This document shows, piece after piece, positions 43,350 through 53,243 of a DNA stretch of 64,000 bases. The DNA comes from Aliamphritea spongicola (GTDB lineage: Bacteria; Pseudomonadota; Gammaproteobacteria; Pseudomonadales; Balneatricaceae). The DNA lies in NCBI GenBank assembly GCA_024347235.1, contig AP025283.1:2418001-2482000 (forward strand). Direction: 5' to 3'. The number at the start of each line of letters is the position of its first letter. Within the stretch, counting starts at the first letter, position 1. Both the position numbers and the translations under genes were made by a program. The notes beneath the pieces were generated by a model, which was not told the DNA's origin, searched no databases, and worked only from the letters and a program-made list of their open reading frames with translations.

Positions 43350-44330
43350 ATGAAACAACGTTCTGGTCTGGCCCTGTTGGGCCTTCTGACCGTATTTCCT
43401 GTAATGGCCAGTGAACCTATCCAACCTGTCGAACCCTATACAGTAAAAAGCCCGGCAAAAGTGGAACTGGGAAAGCAGCTGTATTTTGACCCAAGACTGT
43501 CAAAATCCGGCTTTATATCCTGTAACTCATGCCACAACCTCAGCATGGGTGGGACCGACAACATGCCTACATCCATAGGCCATAACTGGACACTCGGGCC
43601 GATCAACGCACCCACGGTACTGAACAGCAGCCTTAACATTGCCCAGTTCTGGGATGGCCGGGCCAAAGATTTACAGGAGCAAGCCGGAGGACCGATCGCC
43701 AACCCGATAGAAATGGGTTTCAGTCACCAACTGGCAGTTGAGGTGCTGGATACAATTCCGCAGTACAAAGCGTCTTTCAAAACGGTTTACAACACGGACG
43801 CCATCGTCATTGATCAAGTCACCGATGCCATTGCTGCATTCGAGGAAACCCTGGTAACACCGAATGCACCGTTCGACCGGTATCTTAAAGGAGAAAACGA
43901 TGCCATTTCAGATATCGCCAAAGCAGGGTATGAGCGCTTCAAAGCCACAGGCTGTACTGCCTGCCATAACGGCGAGGCGGTAGGCGGAAACTCATTTCAG
44001 AAAATGGGACTGGTAAAACCCTATAAAACCGATAACCCGGCGGCAGGGCTGTCAGCGGTAACCGGCCAGGAAATTGACCGTTTCAAGTTCAAAGTGCCGA
44101 CACTGCGCAATGTCGAACTGACCTATCCGTACTTCCACGACGGTGCCATCTGGACCCTTGAAGAAGCCGTCAACATCATGGCTGAACTGCAGCTGGGTAA
44201 AGCTCTGAAGCCGGAAGAAACCGATGAGATAGTTGCCTTCCTGAAAACCCTCACCGGCGACCAGCCAAGCTTTAAACTGCCACAGTTGCCACCCTCTACT
44301 AACAAGACGCCACGGCCTGATCCGGCCTGA
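43350..44330 (+). CDS. Di-heme cytochrome c peroxidase
   Basis: Intact periplasmic enzyme, 326 residues from ATG 43350, chosen because CGGAG precedes it and a signal peptide (MKQRSGLALLGLLTVFPVMA) follows. Two haem sites: FISCNSCHNLSMGG in the N-terminal domain and ATGCTACHNGEAVGG in the second. Also seen: GHNWTLGPINAPTVLNSS, FWDGRAKDLQEQAGGPI, and the C-terminal VPTLRNVELTYPYFHDG. It reduces hydrogen peroxide with electrons from cytochrome c. Upstream is a 265-base region without a gene. Confidence 0.92.
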   Translation: MKQRSGLALLGLLTVFPVMASEPIQPVEPYTVKSPAKVELGKQLYFDPRLSKSGFISCNSCHNLSMGGTDNMPTSIGHNWTLGPINAPTVLNSSLNIAQFWDGRAKDLQEQAGGPIANPIEMGFSHQLAVEVLDTIPQYKASFKTVYNTDAIVIDQVTDAIAAFEETLVTPNAPFDRYLKGENDAISDIAKAGYERFKATGCTACHNGEAVGGNSFQKMGLVKPYKTDNPAAGLSAVTGQEIDRFKFKVPTLRNVELTYPYFHDGAIWTLEEAVNIMAELQLGKALKPEETDEIVAFLKTLTGDQPSFKLPQLPPSTNKTPRPDPA

Positions 44331-44364
44331 CAGCTCAGTTTTAATAGCTACACTTAGCAATGCC

Positions 44365-44388
44365 AAAGCAGCCCCCGGGCTGCTTTTT
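44365..44388 (+). terminator. Rho-independent terminator after the peroxidase gene
   Basis: AAAGCAGCC / GGCTGCTTT stem with CCCG loop and five T residues. Confidence 0.88.
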
Positions 44389-44406
44389 AACGGTCCTTAA
44401 ACAACC

Positions 44407-44811
44407 TCAACCCTCTGACAGCGGACGCAAGAAGATCTGCTCCCGCAGTATCTGCCAGCGGTTGTCTTCAAAGCGCAATTCTATATTGCACAGAAGCTTC
44501 ATCTCTTCGCCGTTCATGCCGCTGTGTATCCTGCTGAGCACGCACACGGCACTGTCACCCAGGATGTGAAAGTCATGCCAGTCTGCCCAGGGATTTAGCG
44601 GGGTGGGGTTCTGTTTGGCCTGCTCTTCAAAATGATCAATAAAGGCCTGTTTGTCGTAGGTTTGTACCTGACTGTCCGGCATGACCAGTGTGGTATGGAA
44701 GTCATCGTGATAAATGCTGTACAGCGCTTCTGTGTCGAAGTGAGTGGCACGGTCGATCAGATGATCCATTGCTGCGCGGATATCTGCCTGAGTATGGGTA
44801 ATGGCTGTCAT
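44407..44811 (-). CDS. SnoaL/NTF2-like protein
   Basis: Intact 134-residue cone-shaped-fold protein: an N-terminal helix DIRAAMDHLIDRATHFDTEA, LYSIYHDDFHTTLV, and strands ending NRWQILREQIFLRPL. These proteins are small cyclases, isomerases or binding proteins; nothing in the pocket identifies a substrate. It is transcribed divergently from the LysR gene at 44959, its probable regulator. Confidence 0.72.
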   Translation of the reverse strand: MTAITHTQADIRAAMDHLIDRATHFDTEALYSIYHDDFHTTLVMPDSQVQTYDKQAFIDHFEEQAKQNPTPLNPWADWHDFHILGDSAVCVLSRIHSGMNGEEMKLLCNIELRFEDNRWQILREQIFLRPLSEG

Positions 44812-44958
44812 GAAAACCTCTGAACAGGATTGTTATTTATGCTGGTCAGGATGACACAGCGGATAATTTGCAATCTTATCCGTGAGGAAAACCGAATAGA
44901 ATCCAGTTAAACTTCATAGCTTCTATTCCAAATACGAATATTAGTTAAGAGCACTGTT

Positions 44959-45851
44959 ATGGATCAGCTAACGGCAATGCGAATCTTTGTTAGGGTTATT
45001 CAACTGGGCAGTTTTTCCGCAGCGGCACGGGAAGAAAACAGTACCCAGGCCACTGCCAGTAAAAAGTAGCGGCACTGGAACAGAAACTCGGTGTGAAACT
45101 GATCAACCGCAGTAGCAGGGAACAGTCCCTCACGGAAGCCGGCAGTCATTATTTTGAGCAGTGCCTGAGCGTACTGGGCGAAATAGATGAAATGGAAGCG
45201 TCGGTGCGCGCCCGGACAACATCACCGAAAGGCTTGTTACGGATTACAGCACCGGTCCCGTTTGCCCGCCTCGTGCTGGCACCTTTACTGCCTGAATTCC
45301 TGGCACAGTACCCGGACATCAAAATCGATATGCCACTAGAAGAAAGACACCTGGACCTAATCTCAGAAGGAATCGATGTGGCGATCAGAGCCCGTAAGCT
45401 GGAAGACTCATCCCTGATCGCCAAACCGCTGTTTGATAACCCGCTAATACTGGTGGCATCCCCGACGTATCTGTCCGATAGGGGAATACCGGTGTCGCCG
45501 GCTGACTTAAAAAGTCATGACTGCATCGTCTACAGCCTGAATAAATTCCTCAATAACTGGCACTTCAGTAAAGACGGATCAGACCAGACGGTCGCGGTAT
45601 CCGGTACATTTCGCAGTAACAGCGGCGAGACCAATTTGGCACTGGTGCTGGCCGGACAGGGGATCACTCAGATCCCGGTATGGATGGTGGATGAACACCT
45701 GCGGAAAGGAGAACTGGTACAGCTGCTCAGCGAGTATGAAACTGATCATATGCCGATTAACATCGTTTACCCGCAAAGCCGTTACTTACCGCTAAAAGTG
45801 CGCTGCTTTATCGATTTCATCAGTGACAAACTGGGCGATCGTTACAGATAG
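44959..45851 (+). CDS. LysR-family transcriptional regulator
   Basis: 297 residues after one A is restored near 45070, where an in-frame TAG appears (SKKVAALEQKLG is the repaired reading). Helix-turn-helix: MRIFVRVIQLGSFSAAARE. The effector domain has ISEGIDVAIRARKLEDSSL and the end FIDFISDKLGDRYR. Divergent to the SnoaL-like gene. Confidence 0.87.
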
Positions 45852-45970
45852 TTCATATGAAAAATGACTAAACGTGAATATTAGCAATCTGTAAAGTTCT
45901 GATTAATCCACTTGCTATAACAGTTCTGTATCCCGCGAGCATCAGCCCGCGGTGGTATTTAATGAAATGC

Positions 45971-46573
45971 TCAGATCCACAAAAACAGTGCGCATCCTGC
46001 CGTCAGCCCGCCGGTCGTCCAGGTAAACAGCTTCCAGCGCAGTTCCGTTGACAAAAACCGGCGGATTGCCCGGCCCGCGACGGCCCATGGGGTAATCGAA
46101 AGAAAGCTCAGCGGCGGGATGATCAGCAAGACCAGCCAGATCAGCTCAGGTTTCTGCTCAATCGCCACCAGTACCAGGCTGACCAGCGCAAGAGTGGCAC
46201 TGATCGCCTTCGGATTGGCGAACTGGAATAATACCGCCATGACAAAACGCATCGGTTTTTCCACCTGCCTGTCACCGCCGGACTGCCGGGCTGTTGCCAT
46301 TTTCCAGCCGATCATACACAACCATACGCTACCCAGAACCTTCAGAACCAGCAGGGTTTGCGGCCAGGTATCAATCAGAGGTTTCAGCCCCAGCACCGCC
46401 AGTGAATTAAGCAGTACCGTGCCGGCCAGAATGCCAAAAATATGCGGCAGGGTAGCCCGCACTCCGAACTTCGCACCGGAATAAACCAGCATCATGTTAT
46501 TCGGCCCCGGCGTCGCCCACATGGTGTAAGCAACCAGAACGAAGGGCATCAGCAACTCTAAATTTGTAGACAT
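45971..46573 (-). CDS. LysE/RhtB family amino-acid exporter
   Basis: Intact 200-residue membrane protein with about six helices. The N-terminal signature WATPGPNNMMLVYSGAKFG followed by GILAGT is diagnostic, and FQFANPKAISATLALVSL is the usual mid-protein motif. It probably exports an amino acid or similar metabolite. The MocR regulator gene diverges from it across 168 bases, the typical arrangement for such pairs. Confidence 0.9.
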   Translation of the reverse strand: MSTNLELLMPFVLVAYTMWATPGPNNMMLVYSGAKFGVRATLPHIFGILAGTVLLNSLAVLGLKPLIDTWPQTLLVLKVLGSVWLCMIGWKMATARQSGGDRQVEKPMRFVMAVLFQFANPKAISATLALVSLVLVAIEQKPELIWLVLLIIPPLSFLSITPWAVAGRAIRRFLSTELRWKLFTWTTGGLTAGCALFLWI

Positions 46574-46741
46574 CAGATTTTCCGGCTCTGCATTGGATGA
46601 GCAAACAGTATAGGAGCAGAGCTAACAAAGGACACAGACACACAAAGCTTAATAATTAATGGACACAGAGTTTTTCCCTTTGCATACTCAGCCGGGCTGA
46701 TAAGCTTTACAAACACACACAGTGACAGGCTTCGGGACATC

Positions 46742-48191
46742 ATGACCGGAAACACCCAGACGCAGATTCAGACACAGACCGGCCAGCCGCAGTATTTACA
46801 GATTGCCGGATTAATCGAACAGAAAATCCGCAATGGCGAGCTCATCCATGGCAGCCGCTTACCTGCTGTACGCCAGTTGGCGGCGGATTATAATGTCAGC
46901 ATCAACACTATTCGCAGCGTACTGGATACCCTTGAACAGCAAGACCTGATCAGCCGGCAACCCCGGCAGGGCACACGGGTCAACTTTCAGTCCCAGCCTG
47001 CCCAGCATTTCCGACCGTTTGAGCCCTTTAAAGCCGATCCCAGGCTGGCACCCCAGGCACAGAAATGGCTGGATGCCTCAATTCTCAATGGCCAGTCCAA
47101 CGGACAGTTCATTAACATGGTGCTGTCACCGGAGCTGGAAATGTTCCGTTCCTTTCAGCGCCACTATCACAAGGTGCTGTTACAGCCATCCAGACGGGGA
47201 TGGAAAGCTCAGCGGGTTATCTGCCATTAAGAGAAGCCCTGTGTCGTCTGTATTCCCAGCGCCAGACTCACGTAAATCCAACCCAGGTACAGATTACCAG
47301 TGGCTGTCAGCACGCCATGGAACATGCGCTGCGGGTTGTCTGCCGGCCCGGTGATAATGTCGCTGTGCCCACGCCGGCATTTCCCGGCTACCTGGCATTA
47401 CTGGGGCAACTGAATCTCAACGCGGTGGAAATTCCTATGACACCGGCAGGGCCGGATTATGAGTCCCTGAAAGCAGTCATGCACAGTGGCGAAATTGCCG
47501 CACTGATCATCAATCCTGTCTGCCATAATCCCACCGGGGTGACCATCAGCGATGACTATAAACGGGACATTGCTCAGTGGGCCAACAACCTGAAAATTCC
47601 GGTGATTGAAGACGATATTTGCGCCACCCTGAATTTCTCAGAGGCCTTTCCAAGACCGGTTATCAGCTATGACACCGACGGCTGGTGTATGCTGGTCAGT
47701 TCGATCTCTAAAATCGTCGGCGACAGTGAACGGCTTGGCTGGTGCCTGCCGGGCCGGTTCCGCGATGCCTATATGACCCAGGTTGCCATCAGCCAGATAA
47801 GCGGGCCGTATTTTCGCCAGAAAGCCCTGGCGAATTATCTTAACGGCTCCCGTTATGCCAGCCAGTTACGCAACTGGCGCGGCCAGATGAAAGCCTTTCT
47901 GAATGATGCCAGCGAATATCTGTCTGCGGAACTGGGCAGTGCAATCGAGATAACGTCTCCCAGCGGCGGTTATGCACTTTGGATCCGGCTGCCGGATTAT
48001 GTGGATGTAACAGAAGTACGCCGACAGGCCGGTGAACAGGGCTGTGATTTCCTGCCGGGTGAAGTGTTCAGTCTGGCGCCGCGGTTCAAACAATACATCA
48101 GGCTGGTACTGATCCCGCCGCAGGATGAGCGCTATGAAAAGGCGCTGAAAAAGCTGACGGGAATCCTTAAACCGTTACTGACAAAAGCTAA
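46742..48191 (+). CDS. MocR-type regulator (GntR DNA-binding domain fused to aminotransferase)
   Basis: 483 residues after two repairs (near 47190 and 48160). Residues 15-85 are a GntR winged helix: YLQIAGLIEQKIRNGELIHG then SRLPAVRQLAADYNVSINTI. The rest is a fold-type I aminotransferase domain: AGYLPLREALCRLY, TSGCQHAMEHAL, NPVCHNPTGVT and SSISKIVGDSERLGW with the PLP lysine. The second repair trims an apparent run-on tail and puts the stop at 48189-48191, overlapping the stop of the convergent gene. Likely regulates the divergent LysE exporter. Confidence 0.88.
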
Positions 48192-48945
48192 ACCACAACC
48201 TGCAGCCGGTTCAGTAACCGCTGCAGCGGCACATCAAGGTGGCTGCCAAGCTTCTTGGCTTGTGTTTGCAGGCGGCGGGGTGGGGGTCCAGCTGAATATC
48301 CTTGCCCACAAAAACAATCACATTGCCTTCCTGGGTGCTGACCTGTAACGGCTGAGAACCGAACACTTCCTGCAGGGTATCCATGCAGAGGGGCAGGATT
48401 CCTTTACCCTCATCCCAGAGGTTGATGACCATCACACCTTCATCGCGCAAATGCGCATAGCTGGCCTCTAGGAAGGCAGGATCAACTAACTGATCCTGTA
48501 AGCCGTTATCCAGATAAAGGTCGACGAATAGCAGATCCTGCTGACCCGCCGGCAGCAGTGGCGCCTGAATATGCTCAAAGGCATCACCAATATGCAGTGT
48601 CAGCCGCGTTGAATCCGGCAAAGAAAACCAGTCACGGGCCGCCAGTGCGACCTTTTCCCGCAGCTCGACAACGGTCAGCTGCAGATTGTCATCGGCCAGT
48701 AACAGGGCTTTAGCCAGTGAACCAGCCCCTAACCCCAGCAGAGTTGCGCCCCGGGCAGCCGGTGCCATTAATAACGCCAGCATCATGCACTGGGTGTACT
48801 GGAACAGCAGGCGGTCAGGCTGATTTACCTGCATACCGCTTTGCTCACCGCCGTTTCCGAAGGTCAGGTAGATATTGTCGTTGTCACTGAGAACATGAAT
48901 GGGGCCCCATTCATCGTGGTAGCGGCTAACTTCAAACGCGCTCAT
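48188..48945 (-). CDS. Spermidine synthase-like methyltransferase-fold protein
   Basis: 252 residues after one C is restored near 48278; the corrected end is PLQRLLNRLQVVV at 48188. Rossmann core GATLLGLGAGSLAKALLLAD, ELREKVALAARDWF, LHIGDAFEHI and LLFVDLYLDNGL resemble spermidine synthases of the short, non-membrane type. Whether it makes a polyamine is not clear. No other polyamine gene is nearby. Confidence 0.78.
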
Positions 48946-49025
48946 ACAGTGGGTTTCCTGCTGCTGTTACTGCTGGCATAAGCGGCTGAGTATATACAGC
49001 CGCCCACGCTTACTCCAGCACGTTT

Positions 49026-50411
49026 TTAGCCGCATGCAGTAGCCGGTAACCAAAGTACCAGCTGTGGCCAGAACACCAGGATTAACAGGCCGGTCAGCTG
49101 CAGAATGATAAAGGGCGTCACACCTTTATAGATATCCGTAATCTTTACATTTGGCGGGCATACCCCTTTCAGGTAGAACAGGGCGAAGCCCACCGGCGGG
49201 GTGAGGAAGGAGGTTTGCAGCGCCATGGCGACGAGCATCACGAACCACACCAGCTCCGGGTTATCCACCACACCGTAACCGTTGATATCCAGCCCCAGAG
49301 CGGAAATCACCGGCGCCAGCAGCGGCAGGATAATCAGAGTGATTTCGATCCAGTCCAGGAAGAAGCCCAGCAGGAAGATCACCCCGAGGATAAAGAAGAT
49401 AATGCCGTACGGGCCGAATGGCAGGCCGGTCAGGAAGGATTCGATCAGTTCATCACCGCCTAGCTCGCGCAGCACCAGCGCAAAACAGGTGGCACCGATA
49501 AAGATCGCAAAAATGTACGCGGTAGTGTTGTAGGTACCGGTCATGACTTCCTTCAGCACTTTAAAGCTGAACTTACGGTTGTACATCGCCAGCAGGGTGG
49601 CCCCGAAAGCTCCCACACCGGAGGCTTCAGTTGGCGTGGCAATACCGGCGAAGATCGACCCCAATACCACGAAGATCAGCGCTAATGTTGGCAAAACCGC
49701 CTTTAGAACCGAAACTAAGGTGGCCATGGTCACCGGTTTGGCATCAGCTGGCAGCGGGGCTGATTCAGGCTTGATGAAACCGGTAATCAGAATGTAGGCA
49801 ATGTACATAGCACCCAGCATCAGGCCCGGAAAAACAGCCCCCATGAACAGGTCACCCACGGACAGACCCAGCTGATCCGCCATGATTACCAGCATGATGC
49901 TCGGCGGAATAAGTATTCCCAGAGTACCGGCGCTGGCGATGGTGCCCAGTGCCAGCGGCATGGCATAACCCTGTTTGGTCATGGATGGCAGTGACATCAC
50001 CGCTAACAACACAACCGATGCACCGATGATGCCGGTGGAGGCCGCCAAGATGATACCGATCGCGGTAACCGTGATGGCCAGACCGCCACGAACGTTACCG
50101 AACAGCTCCTGCATGGACTTCATCAGTCGCTCAGCCACACCGGATTTATCCAGCATGATGCCCATGAATATGAACATGGGGAGGGCCACCAGAATCCAGT
50201 TATCCATGATCTTCCAGAGGCGGTTCACCACCAGGCCGAGGGTCAGATAGTCCAGCCCGGTAATGGTGTCAAAATAGGTGTCGGCAATGTAGCCGATACC
50301 GGCAAAGATAACCCCGATGCCGCCCAGTACCCAGGCGACCGGGATGCCGGTGAATAACAGTGCGATGAATGAAACGAACATCGCAATGACAAGAATTTCA
50401 TTAATTTCCAT
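49026..50411 (-). CDS. dctM: TRAP transporter large permease (DctM)
   Basis: Intact 461-residue permease with about 12 membrane segments. DctM marks: FTGIPVAWVLGGIG, NWILVALPMFIFMGIML, ASTGIIGASVVLLAVMSLP, GTLGILIPPSIMLVIMADQL and ATPTEASGVGAFGA. The start overlaps the DctQ stop by one base. It works with DctQ and the periplasmic DctP to import organic acids with Na+. Confidence 0.94.
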   Translation of the reverse strand: MEINEILVIAMFVSFIALLFTGIPVAWVLGGIGVIFAGIGYIADTYFDTITGLDYLTLGLVVNRLWKIMDNWILVALPMFIFMGIMLDKSGVAERLMKSMQELFGNVRGGLAITVTAIGIILAASTGIIGASVVLLAVMSLPSMTKQGYAMPLALGTIASAGTLGILIPPSIMLVIMADQLGLSVGDLFMGAVFPGLMLGAMYIAYILITGFIKPESAPLPADAKPVTMATLVSVLKAVLPTLALIFVVLGSIFAGIATPTEASGVGAFGATLLAMYNRKFSFKVLKEVMTGTYNTTAYIFAIFIGATCFALVLRELGGDELIESFLTGLPFGPYGIIFFILGVIFLLGFFLDWIEITLIILPLLAPVISALGLDINGYGVVDNPELVWFVMLVAMALQTSFLTPPVGFALFYLKGVCPPNVKITDIYKGVTPFIILQLTGLLILVFWPQLVLWLPATACG

Positions 50412-50949
50412 TAATCAGTCCCTCTGAACAGCAACACGGTATCGCGATACAGGCGGGACAACGCCGCCAGAATAAGCATCGCCATACTCACGGGAATCAC
50501 ACCTTTAATCAGCCAGCGCCAGGGCAGGCCGGAAGGGGATTCAGAATGTTCGTTGATGCGCCAAGCGTCAGCAACGAAATCCAGACTGTGCAGAAAGATC
50601 ACCGTAATAAACGGCAGTAACAGAAACAGTATGCCGAAGATCTCGACAAGGTATTTGGTCCGGGCACGAAAGCCGGTATAGAAGAGGTCCACACGGATGT
50701 GGGAATTGGTGGTCTGGGCGTAGGCAAGGCCAAACATCACCCCGATGGCATACAGATGCCATTGCAGCTCTTCCAGCACAATCAGCCCGCTGGAAAACCT
50801 TTACGCAGAATAACCTGCGCCATAATAACCAGAATCAGCAGTACATAAGCCCAGGCTATCAACCCGCCGACTTTCTGAATCAACCGGTCTATACCGTCTG
50901 ACAACCCCACTGGAGGCAGTGTATTGTTTGCGTCATTCACCCGATGCAT
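50411..50949 (-). CDS. dctQ: TRAP transporter small permease (DctQ)
   Basis: 179 residues after one T is restored near 50800. Four helices; the family stretch LEELQWHLYAIGVMFGLAYA followed by HIRVDLFY is clear. Start ATG 50949 behind AAAGGA. It links DctP delivery to the large permease. Confidence 0.9.
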
Positions 50950-51045
50950 CCTTTATTGTTATTGTCGAATGTCCGTTCTGATATCGCACAAAAACAGTGC
51001 AACAGCCGGGGCTGAAGCACTGTACGATACTCAGTCAGTATGGGG

Positions 51046-52112
51046 CTAATTTGTCTTGCGTGGCAAGAAAGCGTTTGCTTCCCACAGATCGTATCCTTTA
51101 CGGAAGGTACTCAGATCATCCCAGACCTTAGTGAAGAATGGGTCCGCAGCGGTTTTGTCAGCCACCACTTCCAGCCATTTCTCATTGAAGGTATTCAACA
51201 TGTCATCGCTCCAGTAACGGATGTTTACACCGTTTTCCTGAGCTTTGGCCATCACCTCAAACTGCATGGATTCACCTTCAGCAATGGCGTTGGTCATAGA
51301 GGCTTTACAGGCATTTTCGACAATGGCCTGCTGACCGGCAGACAGCTTGCCCCAGGCATCTTTGTTCACCAGCAACTCAAAGATGGTCGCCTGCTGGTGC
51401 CAGCCAGGGAAGTAGTTGTACTTCACGATCTTGTGGAAGCCCAGACGCTGGTCGATGGCTGGCTGAGAGAACTCAGAAGCATCAATCGCACCTTTCTCAA
51501 GTGCCCCGAAGATTTCACCGCCCGGCAGCTGAGACGTAGATACACCCAGTTTCTCCATCACGGAAGCACCCAGGCCGAAGAAACGCATGTTCAGACCGTT
51601 CAGGTCTTCAGGGCTGTTAATTTCTTTGCTGAACCAGCCTGAGGTTTCCGGCGAAATAATCGCACACGGAATGACTTTTACGTTGTAGCCGTTGGTGTCA
51701 TACATTTCCTGATACAGTTTCAAGCCATTACCGTAGTACAGCCAGGCCATGTATTCACCGGCTTCCGGGCCAAAAGGCACCGCCGAGAAGAGAGCTGCAG
51801 CAGGCATTTTACCCTGCCAGTAACCGGCGGTTGCGTAGCCGGAATTCACCTTACCGGAAGATACGGCATCGAGAATTTCTTTAGGAGCAACCAGTTTACC
51901 CGGCTCATAGATTTTCATCTTAATTGAGCCATCACTCATCAGTTTAAGCTGTTCCGAAACCCACTTAATAGGTGTACCCAGTGCAGGCAGGTGAGAACCG
52001 AATGCAATCGGCGTTTTCAGCAGGACTTTATCTGCGGCAGATGCAGCAGTGCTGCCGGCAGCCATTGCGGCGGTTAACAGTGATACAGCGAACATCGATT
52101 TTATTTTTTCAT
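51046..52112 (-). CDS. dctP: TRAP transporter substrate-binding protein (DctP)
   Basis: 355 residues after one A is restored just after the start. ATG 52112 has AAGGA upstream, and the repaired N-terminus MKKIKSMFAVSLLTAAMAAG is a signal peptide cut near SAADK. Binding-domain marks: FGPEAGEYMAWLYYGNGLKL, ETSGWFSKEINSPEDLNGLN and MRFFGLGASVMEKLG with the conserved carboxylate-binding Arg. It resembles the subgroup for 2-oxo and hydroxy acids. Next to 3-hydroxybutyrate dehydrogenase, the ligand is probably 3-hydroxybutyrate (inference). Confidence 0.9.
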
Positions 52113-52190
52113 GATGGTTCCTTGTTTATCAGATGATGTCGTTAAAAATTCCGGGTATAACGTATTTCCACTTGAACTGAAGAAAATGGC

Positions 52191-52967
52191 TTACTGGGCG
52201 CTCCAGGCACCGTCGATCGGCAGGGCTGCACCGTTAATGCCACGGGCAGAGTCACTGCAGAGAAATACCACCATGTCGCCGATGGCATCCGGTTTAATCA
52301 GATCCGGATAGGCTTGTTTGTCGACCACCAGATCATGCTTAGCCTGTTCAGCAGAACGGTTTTTCTCAGTGGCAATCGCTGCGATCTGATCATTAAGCAA
52401 AGGGGTATCAACCCAGCCAGGGCAAATACAGTTAGCCGTAATGCCTGCGGCGGCGTTTTCCAGTGCAACTACCTTGGTAAAGCCCACCAGGCCATGTTTG
52501 GCAGCGCAGTAAGCGGCTTTATTAATGGACGCTACCAGGCCATGAACGGAAGCAATATTGACGATGCGGCCAAAACCCTTCTGCTGAAAGTGCGGCAGGC
52601 ACAGGCGCGTGGTATGAAAGGCGGCAGACAGGTTGATGGCAATGATCTGATCCCATTTTTCCGGTGGGAACTGCTCAGTGGGGGCGGTGTACTGGATTCC
52701 GGCATTGTTTACCAGTACATCCAGCGTATCAAAATGCTCAAGTGTTGCTGTTATCAGAGATTCCAGCTGGCTGACGTCACTTAAATCTGCCGGATGATAA
52801 GCACATTTAACAGGGTACCGGGCGAACTGTTCGCACAGTTGCTGGCCAAAGGCTTCATCTTCAAGGCCGTGAAGCATGATATTCATACCGCTGGCTGCAA
52901 GCCGGTGGGCGCATGCCAGACCAATACCGCTGCTTGAGCCGGTTACCAGGGCCGTTCGCGTCTGCAT
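52191..52967 (-). CDS. bdhA: 3-hydroxybutyrate dehydrogenase (SDR family)
   Basis: Intact 258-residue NAD-dependent short-chain dehydrogenase. ALVTGSSSGIGLACAHRLAA binds NAD; NNAGIQYTAPTEQFPPEKWD and the catalytic IASVHGLVASINKAAYCAAK are those of 3-hydroxybutyrate dehydrogenases, as is CPGWVDTPLLNDQI. It oxidises (R)-3-hydroxybutyrate to acetoacetate. First gene of the bdhA-dctP-dctQ-dctM unit, transcribed from the sigma-54 promoter upstream. Confidence 0.92.
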   Translation of the reverse strand: MQTRTALVTGSSSGIGLACAHRLAASGMNIMLHGLEDEAFGQQLCEQFARYPVKCAYHPADLSDVSQLESLITATLEHFDTLDVLVNNAGIQYTAPTEQFPPEKWDQIIAINLSAAFHTTRLCLPHFQQKGFGRIVNIASVHGLVASINKAAYCAAKHGLVGFTKVVALENAAAGITANCICPGWVDTPLLNDQIAAIATEKNRSAEQAKHDLVVDKQAYPDLIKPDAIGDMVVFLCSDSARGINGAALPIDGAWSAQ

Positions 52968-53069
52968 AGAGAGTCTCCGTTATTATTCTGTGCGCGTGAC
53001 CGGCAGACAGCCGCCTGTTTTCCGGTCATGAGGGCTGAGCCTCAGCGCGAATTTTATTAACGTCTTTAT

Positions 53070-53085
53070 TGCAGTCTCTATGCCA
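53070..53085 (-). promoter_or_regulatory. Sigma-54 (-24/-12) promoter of bdhA-dctPQM
   Basis: On the minus strand the 16 bases read TGGCATAGAGACTGCA, against the consensus TGGCACG-N4-TTGCA, with exact GG-to-GC spacing. It lies about 100 bases before the bdhA start and faces away from a gene for a sigma-54 activator. Confidence 0.75.
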
Positions 53086-53156
53086 GATCTATAAGTCATT
53101 GATTTATAATAGACTCTAGTTAGGGATTAGTTTTTGACTCAGGAAAGAGGCGTTTT

Positions 53157-53199
53157 ATGTCTGAAAAACAAGACACTTACTGTCTGACTTTTCAGACAT
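53157..53199. promoter_or_regulatory. Palindromic upstream activator sites for the sigma-54 activator
   Basis: An 11-bp perfect inverted repeat, ATGTCTGAAAA (53157-53167) and TTTTCAGACAT (53189-53199). A second internal left arm gives TGTCTGACTTTTCAGACA at 53181-53198. So three TGTCTGA half-sites lie within 43 bases, about 75-115 bases upstream of the sigma-54 promoter. That is a normal position for an enhancer. The sites overlap an in-frame ATG at 53157, so I place the activator start at 53244. Confidence 0.6.
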
Positions 53200-53243
53200 A
53201 TGTGTTTATTATTCTAGACAGAATAATCACAGGGCTGACAATT

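Noticed and set aside
48192-48348. C-terminal run-on of the MocR protein overlapping the convergent gene by about 140 bases
   Set aside because: One restored base ends MocR at 48191 and a separate repair ends the opposite gene at 48188, removing the overlap.
53157-53243. Earlier start for the sigma-54 activator at ATG 53157
   Set aside because: The added 29 residues are hydrophobic and unlike the family, and the DNA is a perfect palindromic operator; ATG 53244 fits better.
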